Shown: positions 45,850-54,617, counted from the stretch's first letter. The stretch is 64,000 nt of DNA from Niastella yeongjuensis (GCF_900110245.1 NZ_FOCZ01000022.1:1-64000), one strand, 5' to 3'. Program-made: numbers and translations. Notes: generated by a model from the letters alone, not told the origin.

Positions 45850-45970
45850 GTAATGGGCGGGGATTGCCCCGGGATGCTACAGGGACTGCCTGGGGGGCCT
45901 ACGGGGATTGCCTGGTGTATAAGGCAATACCCAGGCAATGTTCAGGCAATACCCAGGCAATACCCAGGGG
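45850..45970. repeat. 11-bp tandem repeats and inverted copies after the aminopeptidase gene
   Basis: AGGCAAT occurs at 45922, 45933, 45944 and 45955, exactly 11 bases apart, each followed mostly by ACCC. On the left, inverted forms (ATTGCCTGG, CTGCCTGG and GATTGCCCC) appear three times between 45850 and 45915. The segment can fold back on itself. A plus-strand frame across it gives Gly/Pro-rich peptide and is not a gene. Confidence 0.75.
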
Positions 45971-46045
45971 ATTATACGACCATTAGGCTACAGGAAGGGT
46001 ACTATCCTTTTATTACGATGCTGAATAAGAGGGATGTTATCACCA

Positions 46046-46454
46046 TTATGGTTTAAGAGGTTCTCCATTGTTATCAACTTCATGCCCAAACCAAACAACT
46101 GAATAGTTTTTATAAATTCCTATTCCCCTTGCTTTCCATTCTCTGGCGTAAACTCCTTTGTTTAGCAGGGCCTCATTATGGTATTGGCTTCCTTTCCATA
46201 ATGTCAATGCTTGTTTTGCATCGATAGGTTCAGAATATTGTGCAGCTATTTCGAAACCGTTTCCAGGATAGGAGGTAAGTTCTTTGGGTTTACTCCACAT
46301 GCATAGTTTTTGTGTATGATCTGGTGTATAACAGCAGGGTTGCCATTTGCCTTTTCCTGACCAGCTGTGCATATTTAATTGCTGGTGGAATTTGGCTGGA
46401 AATGGAAAGGGCTGCGACTGTAATGAGTAAACAATAAAAAAGTATTCTATTCAT
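46046..46454 (-). pseudogene. CAP/SCP-domain gene, broken by deletion and frameshift
   Basis: Two pieces in different frames. The 5' piece starts at ATG 46454 and reads a clear signal peptide (MNRILFYCLLITVAALSISS). The 3' piece reads as the C-terminal half of a CAP domain (LNMHSWSGKGKWQPCCYT, LTLWKGSQYHNEALLNKG, IGIGIYKNYSVVWFGHEVD). Their reading phases differ by one. The expected CAP N-terminal helices, roughly 60-70 residues, are missing at the junction near 46385-46392. A protein from the internal ATG at 46372 would lack the signal and half the domain. Function lost in all likelihood. Confidence 0.75.
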
Positions 46455-46572
46455 AGATAATGTTTATAGGCTTAACTATATCTAATGGTTAAGCAAAACG
46501 CATAAATTCTGCAAATATTACTAAAAGGAAAGAGGCTGCACATAATACAGCCTCTCTTCCCAATAAAACCAT

Positions 46573-46603
46573 AAAAAAAGGCCCACTTACGTGAAGCCTT
46601 TTT
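46573..46603 (-). terminator. Terminator after the 46628 gene, 'GGC-CACTT-CGTG-GCC' type
   Basis: A-run, AAGGC ... GCCTT hairpin with loop containing CACTTACGTGAA, T run on the minus side. Very similar hairpins recur at 48468, 57474 and 59523. Confidence 0.8.
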
Positions 46604-46627
46604 AGAAATCAGTTAGACCGGTTAACG

Positions 46628-47683
46628 TTATAGTTCTTTTACAGTGTGATCGAGGTTAACACCTGCGATCTCGTATTGATGTAACTGACCGGTAGTGTCT
46701 TTTAGGGTCATTACTATTTTGTATGGCTGTCCATCCTTAATATGGTAGCCATTAAGCCTAAAGGTGGCGCCAAACAAACCGGGATCACGTCCGCCTACTT
46801 TTTGGTTAAGGTTGTCAGACCAGTCACCATTGCCAGTCAATTCTTTGATGTCACTAATTGTAGCAGGCCAGCCTGTGTTACTCAAACCGATGGTAAGTTC
46901 TGGCCCTCCGTAACTTCCTAAACCGCGCCGCGTAATAACAGGCCCAAAATGGCGAACAACGTCTGTGGCTATATAGCTTTTTCCATCGTTCAACAGGTTG
47001 ATCCCCTGTTTCTTTATTGCCTGCCTATTGCCGGAGGTTAAATAATCTTTCACAAAAGCAGCCTGCAATTGTTTGTTGGATATTTTAACAGAGGGTAGGG
47101 TGCTTGCATGGCGGGTGTATTCATCGTCTACCTCAAAGGCTTTGGCATCAGTTACGGGGGGAGTCATTTCCACAGGGGTAACTGTTATTTGATCGCCATT
47201 TATATCTTCTATTTTTAAATAGATAGTCGTGTCTGACAAGCCATTCCCCAGCCGCTGTACGGTGATAAAATCCTTTGTTGTCAGGTGTTGCCGTTTGGAA
47301 TCCAATACGGCCATTTCTGCGTTGAAGAGTTTAACAGCCTCTTCTTTAGATGGGTACTTCGGGTGGTTGCTATTCATTACGATAAGGATCACTATCAAAG
47401 CAAATAGTAATGGTCCGGTATAGGTATAAAACGGGGTTTTTATTGCAGCCGCAGTGGCTGAGGCATTTATCTGCGTTTGCAGATCCGCAGGCACTTCGTA
47501 TAATTGATTGCCTCTGCGGATCGTCCATATTTTACCCAGGCTAAAAAACGGGATAAAGCAAAAATGAAAATACTTTTGTCGTACCTCAATGCTCATGCCG
47601 AATTCTTCTCTTTGTGCTATACCAAGATCTTGAAAAGAAAAACTACGGAGTTTAAAACTGTTCCAACCAACGGCGATTCTCAT
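46628..47683 (-). CDS. Membrane-anchored protein of unknown function
   Basis: 351 aa. An N-terminal cytoplasmic part of about 80 residues (WNSFKLRSFSFQDLGIAQ, EVRQKYFHFCFIPFFSLGKIW) precedes one membrane helix at about 85-104 (PFYTYTGPLLFALIVILIVMNS). A 245-residue soluble domain follows, with no recognised motif. The first 60 residues are of a kind I associate with uncharacterised Bacteroidota membrane proteins. No function is assigned. The terminator at 46573-46603 follows. Confidence 0.7.
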   Translation of the reverse strand: MRIAVGWNSFKLRSFSFQDLGIAQREEFGMSIEVRQKYFHFCFIPFFSLGKIWTIRRGNQLYEVPADLQTQINASATAAAIKTPFYTYTGPLLFALIVILIVMNSNHPKYPSKEEAVKLFNAEMAVLDSKRQHLTTKDFITVQRLGNGLSDTTIYLKIEDINGDQITVTPVEMTPPVTDAKAFEVDDEYTRHASTLPSVKISNKQLQAAFVKDYLTSGNRQAIKKQGINLLNDGKSYIATDVVRHFGPVITRRGLGSYGGPELTIGLSNTGWPATISDIKELTGNGDWSDNLNQKVGGRDPGLFGATFRLNGYHIKDGQPYKIVMTLKDTTGQLHQYEIAGVNLDHTVKEL

Positions 47684-47778
47684 AGGAATAGGGATAAATG
47701 TTAAATGCGTATATTTTTAATGTGTTCGTGGTAATAAATATAGAATGAAGAATTGATAGTTGCAAGTTGGGCTGGCCG

Positions 47779-48384
47779 CTAATCCCCGTTTTGGGTAGGC
47801 GTATCTTCGATTTGGCGGAGGAGTCTTTCTATACGTTTGTCCGGGATCAGCCAGATCAGAGCGGCAGAAACGTAAATCAAACCTGAAATAATAGGATAGA
47901 GCCACGCAAATGCAATGGCTGCTAAATAAAGGACAGGGGAGATCTTACCTTTTATATCTTTTCCAATAGCTTTTTTAAGCAGCGAATCCTGCCCCTGACT
48001 CTTAATGATCAGGTTTTGTAAAATGACATACGCAATGGCCGCCATTAAAAGAACACAACCATATAGGGATAATGGAGCAGCTGAAAGATGGTTTTCGCCT
48101 ATCCATCCGGTTGCAAAGGGTACCAACGACAACCAAAACAGGAGGTGTAAATTTGCCCAGAGTATGCCACCGGTAACCTGGTGAACGGTAGACACCATGT
48201 GGTGGTGATTATTCCAATAGATACCGATGTAAAGGAAACTTAAGGCATAGCTCAGAAAAACAGGAATTACGTCTTTCAAGTCGGAAAACTGTTCGCCGTG
48301 GGGCACTTTTATTTCCAGCACCATAATGGTAATAATGATGGCCATTACTCCATCGCTAAATGCTTCGAATCTTGCTTTTTTCAT
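47779..48384 (-). CDS. TMEM175-family potassium channel-like protein (DUF1211)
   Basis: 201 aa, six hydrophobic segments. The start KKARFEAFSDGVMAIIITIMVLEIKVP carries the conserved RxxxFSD motif of the bacterial TMEM175/DUF1211 family, whose characterised members are selective K+ channels made of four subunits. The second half has the matching hydrophobic pattern. Next to it, 5 kb on, lies an orphan kdpA, but nothing links the two directly. Confidence 0.88.
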   Translation of the reverse strand: MKKARFEAFSDGVMAIIITIMVLEIKVPHGEQFSDLKDVIPVFLSYALSFLYIGIYWNNHHHMVSTVHQVTGGILWANLHLLFWLSLVPFATGWIGENHLSAAPLSLYGCVLLMAAIAYVILQNLIIKSQGQDSLLKKAIGKDIKGKISPVLYLAAIAFAWLYPIISGLIYVSAALIWLIPDKRIERLLRQIEDTPTQNGD

Positions 48385-48467
48385 TATAGATTTTTAATGT
48401 TGGCTTGGGAAAGCTAAACAAAATATAATAAATCTATGCTGAACCCAATATATTTACTCATTACTAT

Positions 48468-48499
48468 AAAAAAAAGGCTCCACTTTCGTGAAGCCTTCG
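48468..48499 (-). terminator. Terminator of the same repeated type
   Basis: A8 run, then AAGGCTCCAC, TTTC, GTGAAGCCTT; on the minus strand a T run follows. It sits 29 bases past the remnant at 48528 and is nearly identical to the tRNA-side copy at 59523. Confidence 0.8.
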
Positions 48500-48527
48500 T
48501 TCTGTTCAATAAGAGCGTGCAACCATT

Positions 48528-48686
48528 TTAGGAAATAGGAAGCGTTTCTACTTCTACTATCACAATGGCTTCTCCCTGGGTGGGGGCTGTCGTATCCTCC
48601 ACCAATCGCACTGATATTTCACCATTGCCTGCAGTGTAAATATCGTCCTGGCAGGGAATAGCCGTTAAGTTAATACCCGTGAATAA
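48528..48686 (-). pseudogene. C-terminal remnant of a lost gene
   Basis: 52 sense codons (FTGINLTAIPCQDDIYTAGN, then GEISVRLVEDTTAP and VIVEVETLPIS) run directly after an in-frame stop and have no start codon. The text looks like a real beta-rich C-terminus followed by a proper terminator. The 5' part is gone. Identity cannot be read. Confidence 0.4.
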
Positions 48687-48728
48687 CTAGGTAGTGTGAT
48701 CGTAAAGTGGGGGATACAGGAAGTTATA

Positions 48729-49112
48729 TTACCATTGTTTGTCCAACTTAATGGCTTCTTTCAGTAGACGAACTATTTTCTGTTGATTGATCTCTTCAGG
48801 AGTTTTATAAATTTTATAGAAGATCTGCTTGTTAGTCCCATGAGTTAGATACTTGTCAACGTCTTTAAGTTTATTGCCGTACCAAAATCCAAAGAGAACA
48901 CCTTCATGGATCCCGCCTCTTTGAATAGTCGCGGGCCAGATAATACAAATACCCTTTTTGCCATAGAAGTAAGGGACGTTATATGAGATCTTCTCCTTGC
49001 AGTAATGGGGAAGGGTGTCGAGCACAAGCTGTCTCAATACATCAACGATTATCTTTTCGTTTTCGGGAAGCAACTCATACAGTTGAATCAGGGATTTGAT
49101 TTTTTCAGGCAT
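48729..49112 (-). CDS. DUF1801-domain protein
   Basis: 127 aa, the size of the YdhG/DUF1801 family. Conserved patches are present: YNVPYFYGKKGICIIWPA, GVLFGFWYGNKL, and the C-terminal INQQKIVRLLKEAI. Small alpha/beta proteins with no settled biochemical role; sometimes linked to frataxin-like folds. No partner gene nearby. Confidence 0.8.
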   Translation of the reverse strand: MPEKIKSLIQLYELLPENEKIIVDVLRQLVLDTLPHYCKEKISYNVPYFYGKKGICIIWPATIQRGGIHEGVLFGFWYGNKLKDVDKYLTHGTNKQIFYKIYKTPEEINQQKIVRLLKEAIKLDKQW

Positions 49113-49159
49113 CAGTCAATTTACTGATTATTTGCACAGATTATAGCGTTCTGGTCAAC

Positions 49160-49816
49160 TTACAAATAACTTACTTTTAAATAATCTATTGCCAGGCTGA
49201 CTTTTCTGCCTGCGCCAATTCCAATTAGATTTCCATAGAATGGAGCAAAAGGCATTTTGTAAAATTGTGTTCCGTTAATAAAAAAGGAATAAGTGTTACC
49301 TGTTTTCCTGATCAGATACACATTAAAATCTTCCGGGTTAAGGATGGCTTTTTGTAACGAACCATTTTGTATTGTACAATCGCTCTGATTTATCCCGTCA
49401 CAGAATTCTACAAAAGCAAAGCCGTCTTTAGCGAAAGTAAAGCAATAGCCGATCTTTGCTTCCCGCCCCCAAAAAAGCATGCTGTAATAATTTTTGTGAT
49501 CGGACTTACCACTTACTATTTTTATTCGTGTTTCTATTTCAAAATCTTTGTGCGTATCAATTTTCACTTCCTGCGCGTCTCCACATGCCCGGCCTACGGC
49601 AGTTAAATAATAAAACCCCGAATCAATTCTTGCGTTTATATACTTATGATCACCAACTGTCCATTTGTTATTATTGTTGTTAAAGTCATCAAAGAAAATA
49701 GCGCCAGGTGTTAAAGTGTTCTTTTCTGTTGCAGCTATTGGTTGACTGGATGTAACGGTTTGACCTAAGCAAGTAGAGGTCGTAAAAAAAGCGATAAGAG
49801 CGATTATTGTTCTCAT
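49160..49816 (-). CDS. Exported jelly-roll (LamG/DUF1080-like) protein
   Basis: 218 aa with signal peptide (TIIALIAFFTTSTCLG). The rest is a concanavalin/LamG-like beta sandwich: DDFNNNNNKWTVGD, DFEIETRIKIVSGKSDHKNYYSMLFWGRE, NTYSFFINGTQFYKMPFAPFYGNLIGIGAGRK, IDYLKVSYL. Proteins of this kind bind or cut sugars, but no catalytic Asp/Glu pair stands out, so a binding role is the safer guess. Confidence 0.75.
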   Translation of the reverse strand: MRTIIALIAFFTTSTCLGQTVTSSQPIAATEKNTLTPGAIFFDDFNNNNNKWTVGDHKYINARIDSGFYYLTAVGRACGDAQEVKIDTHKDFEIETRIKIVSGKSDHKNYYSMLFWGREAKIGYCFTFAKDGFAFVEFCDGINQSDCTIQNGSLQKAILNPEDFNVYLIRKTGNTYSFFINGTQFYKMPFAPFYGNLIGIGAGRKVSLAIDYLKVSYL

Positions 49817-49986
49817 TGGTAATTGGTCGTTAAACGTGCTGCTAACATAATGAATAAATCGGTAATTAAAAATTGGTTAATAATACCGGGCTGTTATGCA
49901 AAAATAACGTTGGAGTGAATACCCTTTCGGGAAGTTTCGTCAACATTAGGGGAAGTACGGATACCTGAGCAAGGGGAAACATGTTT

Positions 49987-49994
49987 TATTTTTG
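49987..49994 (+). promoter_or_regulatory. Bacteroidota -7 element before the second CMD gene
   Basis: TATTTTTG, exact match to TAnnTTTG, 46 bases before the ATG at 50040. Confidence 0.4.
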
Positions 49995-50039
49995 CATTAT
50001 CAATTAGCAAAGGAATTTTTGTATTTACAATTTAACAAA

Positions 50040-50579
50040 ATGGAAAACATGTTTAAAGTCCTGAAAAGAGAAGAGGTTTCTGCAAAAAATCAACAAGTAT
50101 TCGACCAATTAAAAAAAGTATTCGGATTTATTCCCAATTTGTATTCAGCATTCGCCTATTCCGAAAACGCACTTGAAGCTTACATTAATCTTAAAAACAG
50201 CAAGACATCATTAACCAAAAAAGAGGTAGAAGCGGCAACACTGGTGGTGAGCCAAGTGAATAACTGCGTATATTGCCTAAGCGCCCATACCGTGGTCGCC
50301 AAACTAAACGGTTTCACCGAAGAACAGACCCTTGAATTAAGAAAAGGGTTTGCGAGTTTTGACAAAAAGCTGGATGCTTTGGTAAAGCTTGCCAAACAGC
50401 TTTCGGCGGAAAGACATCCGGGCGACGGCACATTAGTAACTGATTTTTTTGAAGCCGGGTATTCAAAAGAAAATCTTATCGATTTGATCGTCCAGATCGG
50501 CGATAGAACGATCAGCAACATAGTTCATGCCGTAACCCAGGTGCCGAATGAGTATCCTTTGGCAAAAAGCATTGACTAA
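50040..50579 (+). CDS. Carboxymuconolactone decarboxylase (AhpD-like) family protein, copy 2
   Basis: 179 aa from ATG 50040 (MENMFKVLKREE); the frame continues upstream but has no good start. It aligns over its whole length with the 23929-24477 protein and keeps the redox site CVYCLSAHT. The probable role is peroxide or thiol-linked reduction. Next on the same strand, after 80 bases, comes an AraC gene, then a TauE/SafE exporter, so the trio may be one stress- or sulfur-related unit under the AraC protein. Confidence 0.87.
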   Translation: MENMFKVLKREEVSAKNQQVFDQLKKVFGFIPNLYSAFAYSENALEAYINLKNSKTSLTKKEVEAATLVVSQVNNCVYCLSAHTVVAKLNGFTEEQTLELRKGFASFDKKLDALVKLAKQLSAERHPGDGTLVTDFFEAGYSKENLIDLIVQIGDRTISNIVHAVTQVPNEYPLAKSID

Positions 50580-50659
50580 TCAAGCTGTATGCAATTAACA
50601 CATTGAGTAACCTCCAAAAGTGAAATCATGTTAAAGATAAAAGTAAAATCTGAATAGGA

Positions 50660-51499
50660 ATGATCAGGGAATACAGCGAAAATGCCACATCGGCGCGGTT
50701 TGTCATGCACAGCGGCAATAAATTGTTTTCTGGGAAGGGACTTGACGATTCAAGTCCTTACCCTTTAAAGACCTTGGTTTATAACAAGGGTAAGTCCCAG
50801 GAAGTGCTCATCGATGCAATATCCTATACGATGCCTGCACGTAGTATTCTTCCGCTCGTTTCCAATCAGCATTTTACATTTCAACATCCTGAATCCCTAA
50901 CCGCCTGGCAGTTCAACCGCGATTTTTACTGTATTATTGATCACGATATTGAAGTGGGTTGTGTCGGTTTTCTCTTCTACGGTATCCGACATCCGATGTT
51001 TATAACGCTGAATGAGGAAGAGGCTGAGGAAATGTCCTCTCTGGAAAAAGTGTTTTCCAATGAACTGATGATAAGAGACAATTTTCAGGGAGAAATGCTT
51101 CGTATCTTGTTAAAAAGAGTCATCATAAAGACCACCAGGATTGCAAAGAAGCAGAGCGAAAGTTACCAGCAATTTCCGGACGAAAAAATGGATATTGTTA
51201 GAAAATTCGCACTACTGTTGGAAGAAAATTTTACGAAGGAGCATAATGTCAGCTTTTATGCGGCTGCACTCAATAAATCGCCCAAAACTTTGAGCAATGT
51301 CTTTGCTTTGTTAAAGCAACCAGCACCATCTACGATCATCCGGAACAGGCTTATTATGGAGGCCAAACGTTACGTCCATTTTACAGAGAAGTCTTCAAAA
51401 GAAATAGCTTATGAACTTGGATTTGAAAGCCGGGCACATTTCAGCAGGTTCTTTAAACAATATGCCGGAACAAGCGTCTCAACATTTAGGAATCTCTGA
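50660..51499 (+). CDS. AraC-family transcriptional regulator
   Basis: 279 aa. The N-terminal part is a cupin-like sensor with a clear fold pattern (ISYTMPARSILPLVSNQHFTFQHPE) but no clear ligand site. The C-terminal domain spans about 180-279 (VSFYAAALNKSPKTLSNVFALLKQ, SSKEIAYELGFESRAHFSRFFKQYAG), ending with the SVSTFRNL tail. Located between the CMD and TauE/SafE genes on the same strand; probable local regulator. Confidence 0.88.
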   Translation: MIREYSENATSARFVMHSGNKLFSGKGLDDSSPYPLKTLVYNKGKSQEVLIDAISYTMPARSILPLVSNQHFTFQHPESLTAWQFNRDFYCIIDHDIEVGCVGFLFYGIRHPMFITLNEEEAEEMSSLEKVFSNELMIRDNFQGEMLRILLKRVIIKTTRIAKKQSESYQQFPDEKMDIVRKFALLLEENFTKEHNVSFYAAALNKSPKTLSNVFALLKQPAPSTIIRNRLIMEAKRYVHFTEKSSKEIAYELGFESRAHFSRFFKQYAGTSVSTFRNL

Positions 51500-51536
51500 A
51501 AAAGGAGTATCTATATACAAAATCTGACTGCATCAA

Positions 51537-52289
51537 ATGAGTAACTATCTTCCGTCATATGTTCTGGTTATCGCGCTAACTTTTTTCGTCGCCGGGTTCG
51601 TCAAGGGTGTGTCCGGGATGGGCCTGCCAACCGTCGCCATGGGTGTCCTCAGTGCGTTCATATCGCCAGTCAGCGCGGCTTCGCTACTGATTATTCCATC
51701 CTTTGTCACCAATGTTTGGCAACTCTTAACGGGGCGGAACTTACTAGTTCTGATAAAAAGGCTTTGGGTGATGATGCTCGGCATCATGGTTGGCACACTT
51801 GCTGGTTCGTCGCTTCTGACGAGTGCCAATAAAGTATATGCGAGCGTTGGATTGGGCACTGCCCTGATCGTTTATGCGTTACATGGCTTGTTTACGAAAC
51901 CATTTTCGGTTCCTGCGCGCTTCGAACGTCTACTGTCGCCGGTCATTGGGGTGACAACCGGGTTGATCAACGGAGTAACCGGGATTTTCACACTTCCAGC
52001 CGTTCCTTATCTCCAGGCCCTCGGGCTTTCCAAAGATGATCTTATTCAAACAATGGGACTGTCGTTCACGGTCTCAACAATTGCACTTGCGATGGGCCTG
52101 GCCCGTAGCGGAGCATTCCATCTTGGAAATATTGCCATGTCCGCACTCGCGATAATTCCGGCTTTGATAGGCATGTTGGTAGGAACAATGGTTCGTAAGC
52201 ACATAGGCCCGGCAACCTTTCGGCGATGCTTTCTGATCTTCATCGGAATTCTTGGTCTCGAACTCGCCGTTCACCCTTTCTTCCAGTGA
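51537..52289 (+). CDS. TauE/SafE-family (TSUP) sulfite/organosulfonate exporter-like protein
   Basis: 250 aa, seven to eight membrane segments. Two TSUP halves can be seen (FVKGVSGMGLPTVAMGVLSAF and GLINGVTGIFTLPAVPYLQALGLSKDDLIQTMGLSF), each with the family's Gly-rich start. Members export sulfite, sulfonates or other small anions. Base and codon use (many CGC, GTC, GCC, ATC codons) differs sharply from both neighbours and looks proteobacterial. So this gene, and perhaps the operon end, may be a recent acquisition. Confidence 0.88.
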   Translation: MSNYLPSYVLVIALTFFVAGFVKGVSGMGLPTVAMGVLSAFISPVSAASLLIIPSFVTNVWQLLTGRNLLVLIKRLWVMMLGIMVGTLAGSSLLTSANKVYASVGLGTALIVYALHGLFTKPFSVPARFERLLSPVIGVTTGLINGVTGIFTLPAVPYLQALGLSKDDLIQTMGLSFTVSTIALAMGLARSGAFHLGNIAMSALAIIPALIGMLVGTMVRKHIGPATFRRCFLIFIGILGLELAVHPFFQ

Positions 52290-52414
52290 CCAGAATGGAC
52301 AAATTGTTATAGGTAATAATTTGTAAAATAGATGGCTGGAGAAAATTAGCAAGAAGGGATTTGATTATGAAATAGATTTTAAAAAATGAATAAACTAGAA
52401 GGAAATACCCTTGC

Positions 52415-52588
52415 TTACTGCAAAGCAATCAGCATCTGAATTTCTGTGTGACTTATATTTTCCGATAAATCCGGTAATTGCCGCCGGTCGCCTACCAGAT
52501 CATTAAAGATTTGCTCACTTTATTCATTATAAAAACTAACAACCCTTTGAAACAGCTCTTTAAAGCTACCGTGTCCATCTTTTGTATA
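52415..52588 (-). pseudogene. Degraded coding remnant with an internal stop
   Basis: One minus-strand frame reads YTKDGHGSFKELFQRVVSFYNE, a stop codon, then SEQIFNDLVGDRRQLPDLSENISHTEIQMLIALQ and a stop. The residue pattern on both sides of the internal stop is that of a soluble helical protein, so this is probably the C-terminal end of a dead gene. The family is unknown. It lies in the 526-base gap before kdpA. Confidence 0.35.
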
Positions 52589-52652
52589 TTAACGTTCCCG
52601 CTAGATAGAGGCCCATTCTAGAATAAACTTCATGTTTTTCACTTTTGATAAG

Positions 52653-52675
52653 TAACCCTTTCAAAATGAAAGGGT
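52653..52675. terminator. Hairpin upstream of kdpA
   Basis: AACCCTTTCA (52653-52662) and TGAAAGGGTT (52666-52675), perfect 10-bp stem with loop AAA, and a T-rich tail on the plus strand. The same sequence, with one change, is found at 57223-57245. It may be a terminator for the TauE/SafE transcript. Confidence 0.55.
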
Positions 52676-52815
52676 TTTGATTTTCTTCCCATTTGCTTCA
52701 ACGTATGTTCCCTTCTGAAATAACCTATTTTCCTGGAGCTTTAGGGTGGTGCCAGTATTTTTTCAATTCAGGCATTGGTTTAGTATACTTCTACCCAAAA
52801 AAGAAATGAAAGTAT

Positions 52816-54513
52816 ATGTATACTGAGATATTTGGAGTAATGATCATATTCACCCTAACCGTGGCACTTGCTATCCCGTTCGGGAAGTACATTGCCAAAG
52901 TGTATTCTGAAGAAAAAACGTTTCTGGATCCAATTCTTTATCCTATTGAAAGGTTTATATATCGCTTTATAAGAGTTGATCCCAACAGGGAAATGAACTG
53001 GAAACAACACCTGGTTACACTACTAAACATTAATGTAATATGGTTTCCGCTGGTTTTTTTCATTTTAATGAACCAGGACTGGCTGCCAATGAATCCGGAT
53101 AAAATACCTGCCATGTCACCAGATCTGGCATTTCATTCTACCTGTGCATTTATAACCAATTGTAACCAGCAGCACTATTCGGGAGAAACTGGCATGAGCT
53201 ACCTGTCGCAAGTTGTTATTATGTTTTCTCTCTTTTTCTTAACCCCTTCCATTACGTTGGCTGCAATGGCGGTATTATTTAATGCATTAAGGGAAAGAAG
53301 TACAAAAAAACTCGGTAATTTTTATAATTATTATATCAGGTCAATTACCCGGATTTTGCTTCCCTTATCATTTGCAGTAGCTGTTATTTTCCTGTTTAAT
53401 GGTATACCGATGACCTTTAAAGGAGCAGACACATATACAACTCTACAGGGAGACATTTCCCATGTGGCAACAGGACCCATCGCAGCATTTGAATCTATTA
53501 AGATGTTGGGATTAAATGGAGCTGGTTTCTTTGGGGTAAACTCTGCACATCCTTTTGAGAACCCTAATCAGGTCACTAATATTATTGAAAACATTTTACA
53601 CCTGCTACTTCCCATTGCTACAGTATTTGCACTAGGGTATTACCTTAAACGGAAAAAACTGGCATGGGTGATCTTCGGTGTAATGACGCTAGGTTTTTTA
53701 TTGCTGCTAATTCCCGCCCTTCATTATGAATTGCAAGGTAATCCTGCCATCACACAAATGGGTATTGATAATTCCATAGGAAATATGGAAGGAAAAGAGA
53801 TCCGCTTTGGCAATGTAGGTTCCACATTCTGGAGCATTACAGCAACTGCAGGAATGGAGGGAGCTGTAACCAGTATGCATGACAGCTATATGCCATTATC
53901 AGGCGGCATGCAATTGCTTGGCATAATGGTTAATGCGCTGTACGGAGGCGTAGGCACAGGTGTTCTTGGATTCTTTATTATTATTATACTCACTGTGTTT
54001 ATAGGCAGCCTGATGGTTGGAAGAAGTCCAGAGGTGCTTGGGAAAAAAATTGGTATGCGTGAAATCAAGATTACGGTGATCATTACGTTACTGCACCCTT
54101 TCCTTTCCCTTACAGGTACTGCACTTGCGTGTGCTTTTCCCATGCTTACCACTCCCACGCTAAACAATCCGGGTTTCCATGGATTCACCGAAATGCTTTA
54201 TGAATATACCTCTGCTTCTTCTGGAAGTGGCAGTGGTTTTGAAGGCTTAGGAGACAATACTCCGTGGTGGAATATCAGTTGCGCGATCGTTATTTTGATC
54301 GGACGCTACTTGCCTATCATAGGAGTAGTTGCCATAGCAGGAAGTCTTGCAGAAAAAAAATATATGGGTGATAGCCCGGGTACATTAAAAACAGACAGTG
54401 TCACGTTTGGCCTGATGGTGTTCGGCTTAATATTTATAGTTGCCGCATTAACATTTTTTCCTGCATTTGCCTTAGGTCCTTTTGCAGAACACTTTTCAAT
54501 CATTTCACACTAA
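52816..54513 (+). CDS. kdpA: KdpA-like potassium channel subunit, without kdpB and kdpC
   Basis: 565 aa, normal KdpA length, with ten membrane segments. The four pore loops are recognisable: TNCNQQHYSG (114-123), LNGAGFF (233-239), TATAGMEGAVTSMHDS (342-357) and TSASSGSGSGF (465-475). Against the typical motifs as I recall them, loop 2 has Leu for Thr and Ala for the second Gly, and loops 3 and 4 also deviate. In Kdp systems KdpA works only with the ATPase KdpB plus KdpC. Here an oppositely oriented methyltransferase follows a terminator and there is no kdpF before it. So the gene is either a relic or a stand-alone channel of changed selectivity. Confidence 0.88.
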   Translation: MYTEIFGVMIIFTLTVALAIPFGKYIAKVYSEEKTFLDPILYPIERFIYRFIRVDPNREMNWKQHLVTLLNINVIWFPLVFFILMNQDWLPMNPDKIPAMSPDLAFHSTCAFITNCNQQHYSGETGMSYLSQVVIMFSLFFLTPSITLAAMAVLFNALRERSTKKLGNFYNYYIRSITRILLPLSFAVAVIFLFNGIPMTFKGADTYTTLQGDISHVATGPIAAFESIKMLGLNGAGFFGVNSAHPFENPNQVTNIIENILHLLLPIATVFALGYYLKRKKLAWVIFGVMTLGFLLLLIPALHYELQGNPAITQMGIDNSIGNMEGKEIRFGNVGSTFWSITATAGMEGAVTSMHDSYMPLSGGMQLLGIMVNALYGGVGTGVLGFFIIIILTVFIGSLMVGRSPEVLGKKIGMREIKITVIITLLHPFLSLTGTALACAFPMLTTPTLNNPGFHGFTEMLYEYTSASSGSGSGFEGLGDNTPWWNISCAIVILIGRYLPIIGVVAIAGSLAEKKYMGDSPGTLKTDSVTFGLMVFGLIFIVAALTFFPAFALGPFAEHFSIISH

Positions 54514-54581
54514 ATAAAAAAGAGGTAAAAACAAGTAAAAAAAGTCATGTAACCATTTGTCCGATTGTCCTGAAGTCAAAT

Positions 54582-54617
54582 AAGAATCCTTCAAATACAA
54601 TAATTTGAAGGATTCTT
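54582..54617. terminator. Terminator between kdpA and the methyltransferase gene
   Basis: A perfect 15-bp stem: AAGAATCCTTCAAAT (54582-54596) and its complement (54603-54617). It serves the convergent genes in both directions. Confidence 0.8.

Noticed and set aside
45922..45968. CRISPR-like array
   Set aside because: The 11-base units are contiguous with no spacers, and no cas gene is present.
45826..46056. 76-codon plus frame after the aminopeptidase
   Set aside because: It runs through the 11-bp repeat array and encodes only Gly/Pro/Gln-rich periodic peptide.
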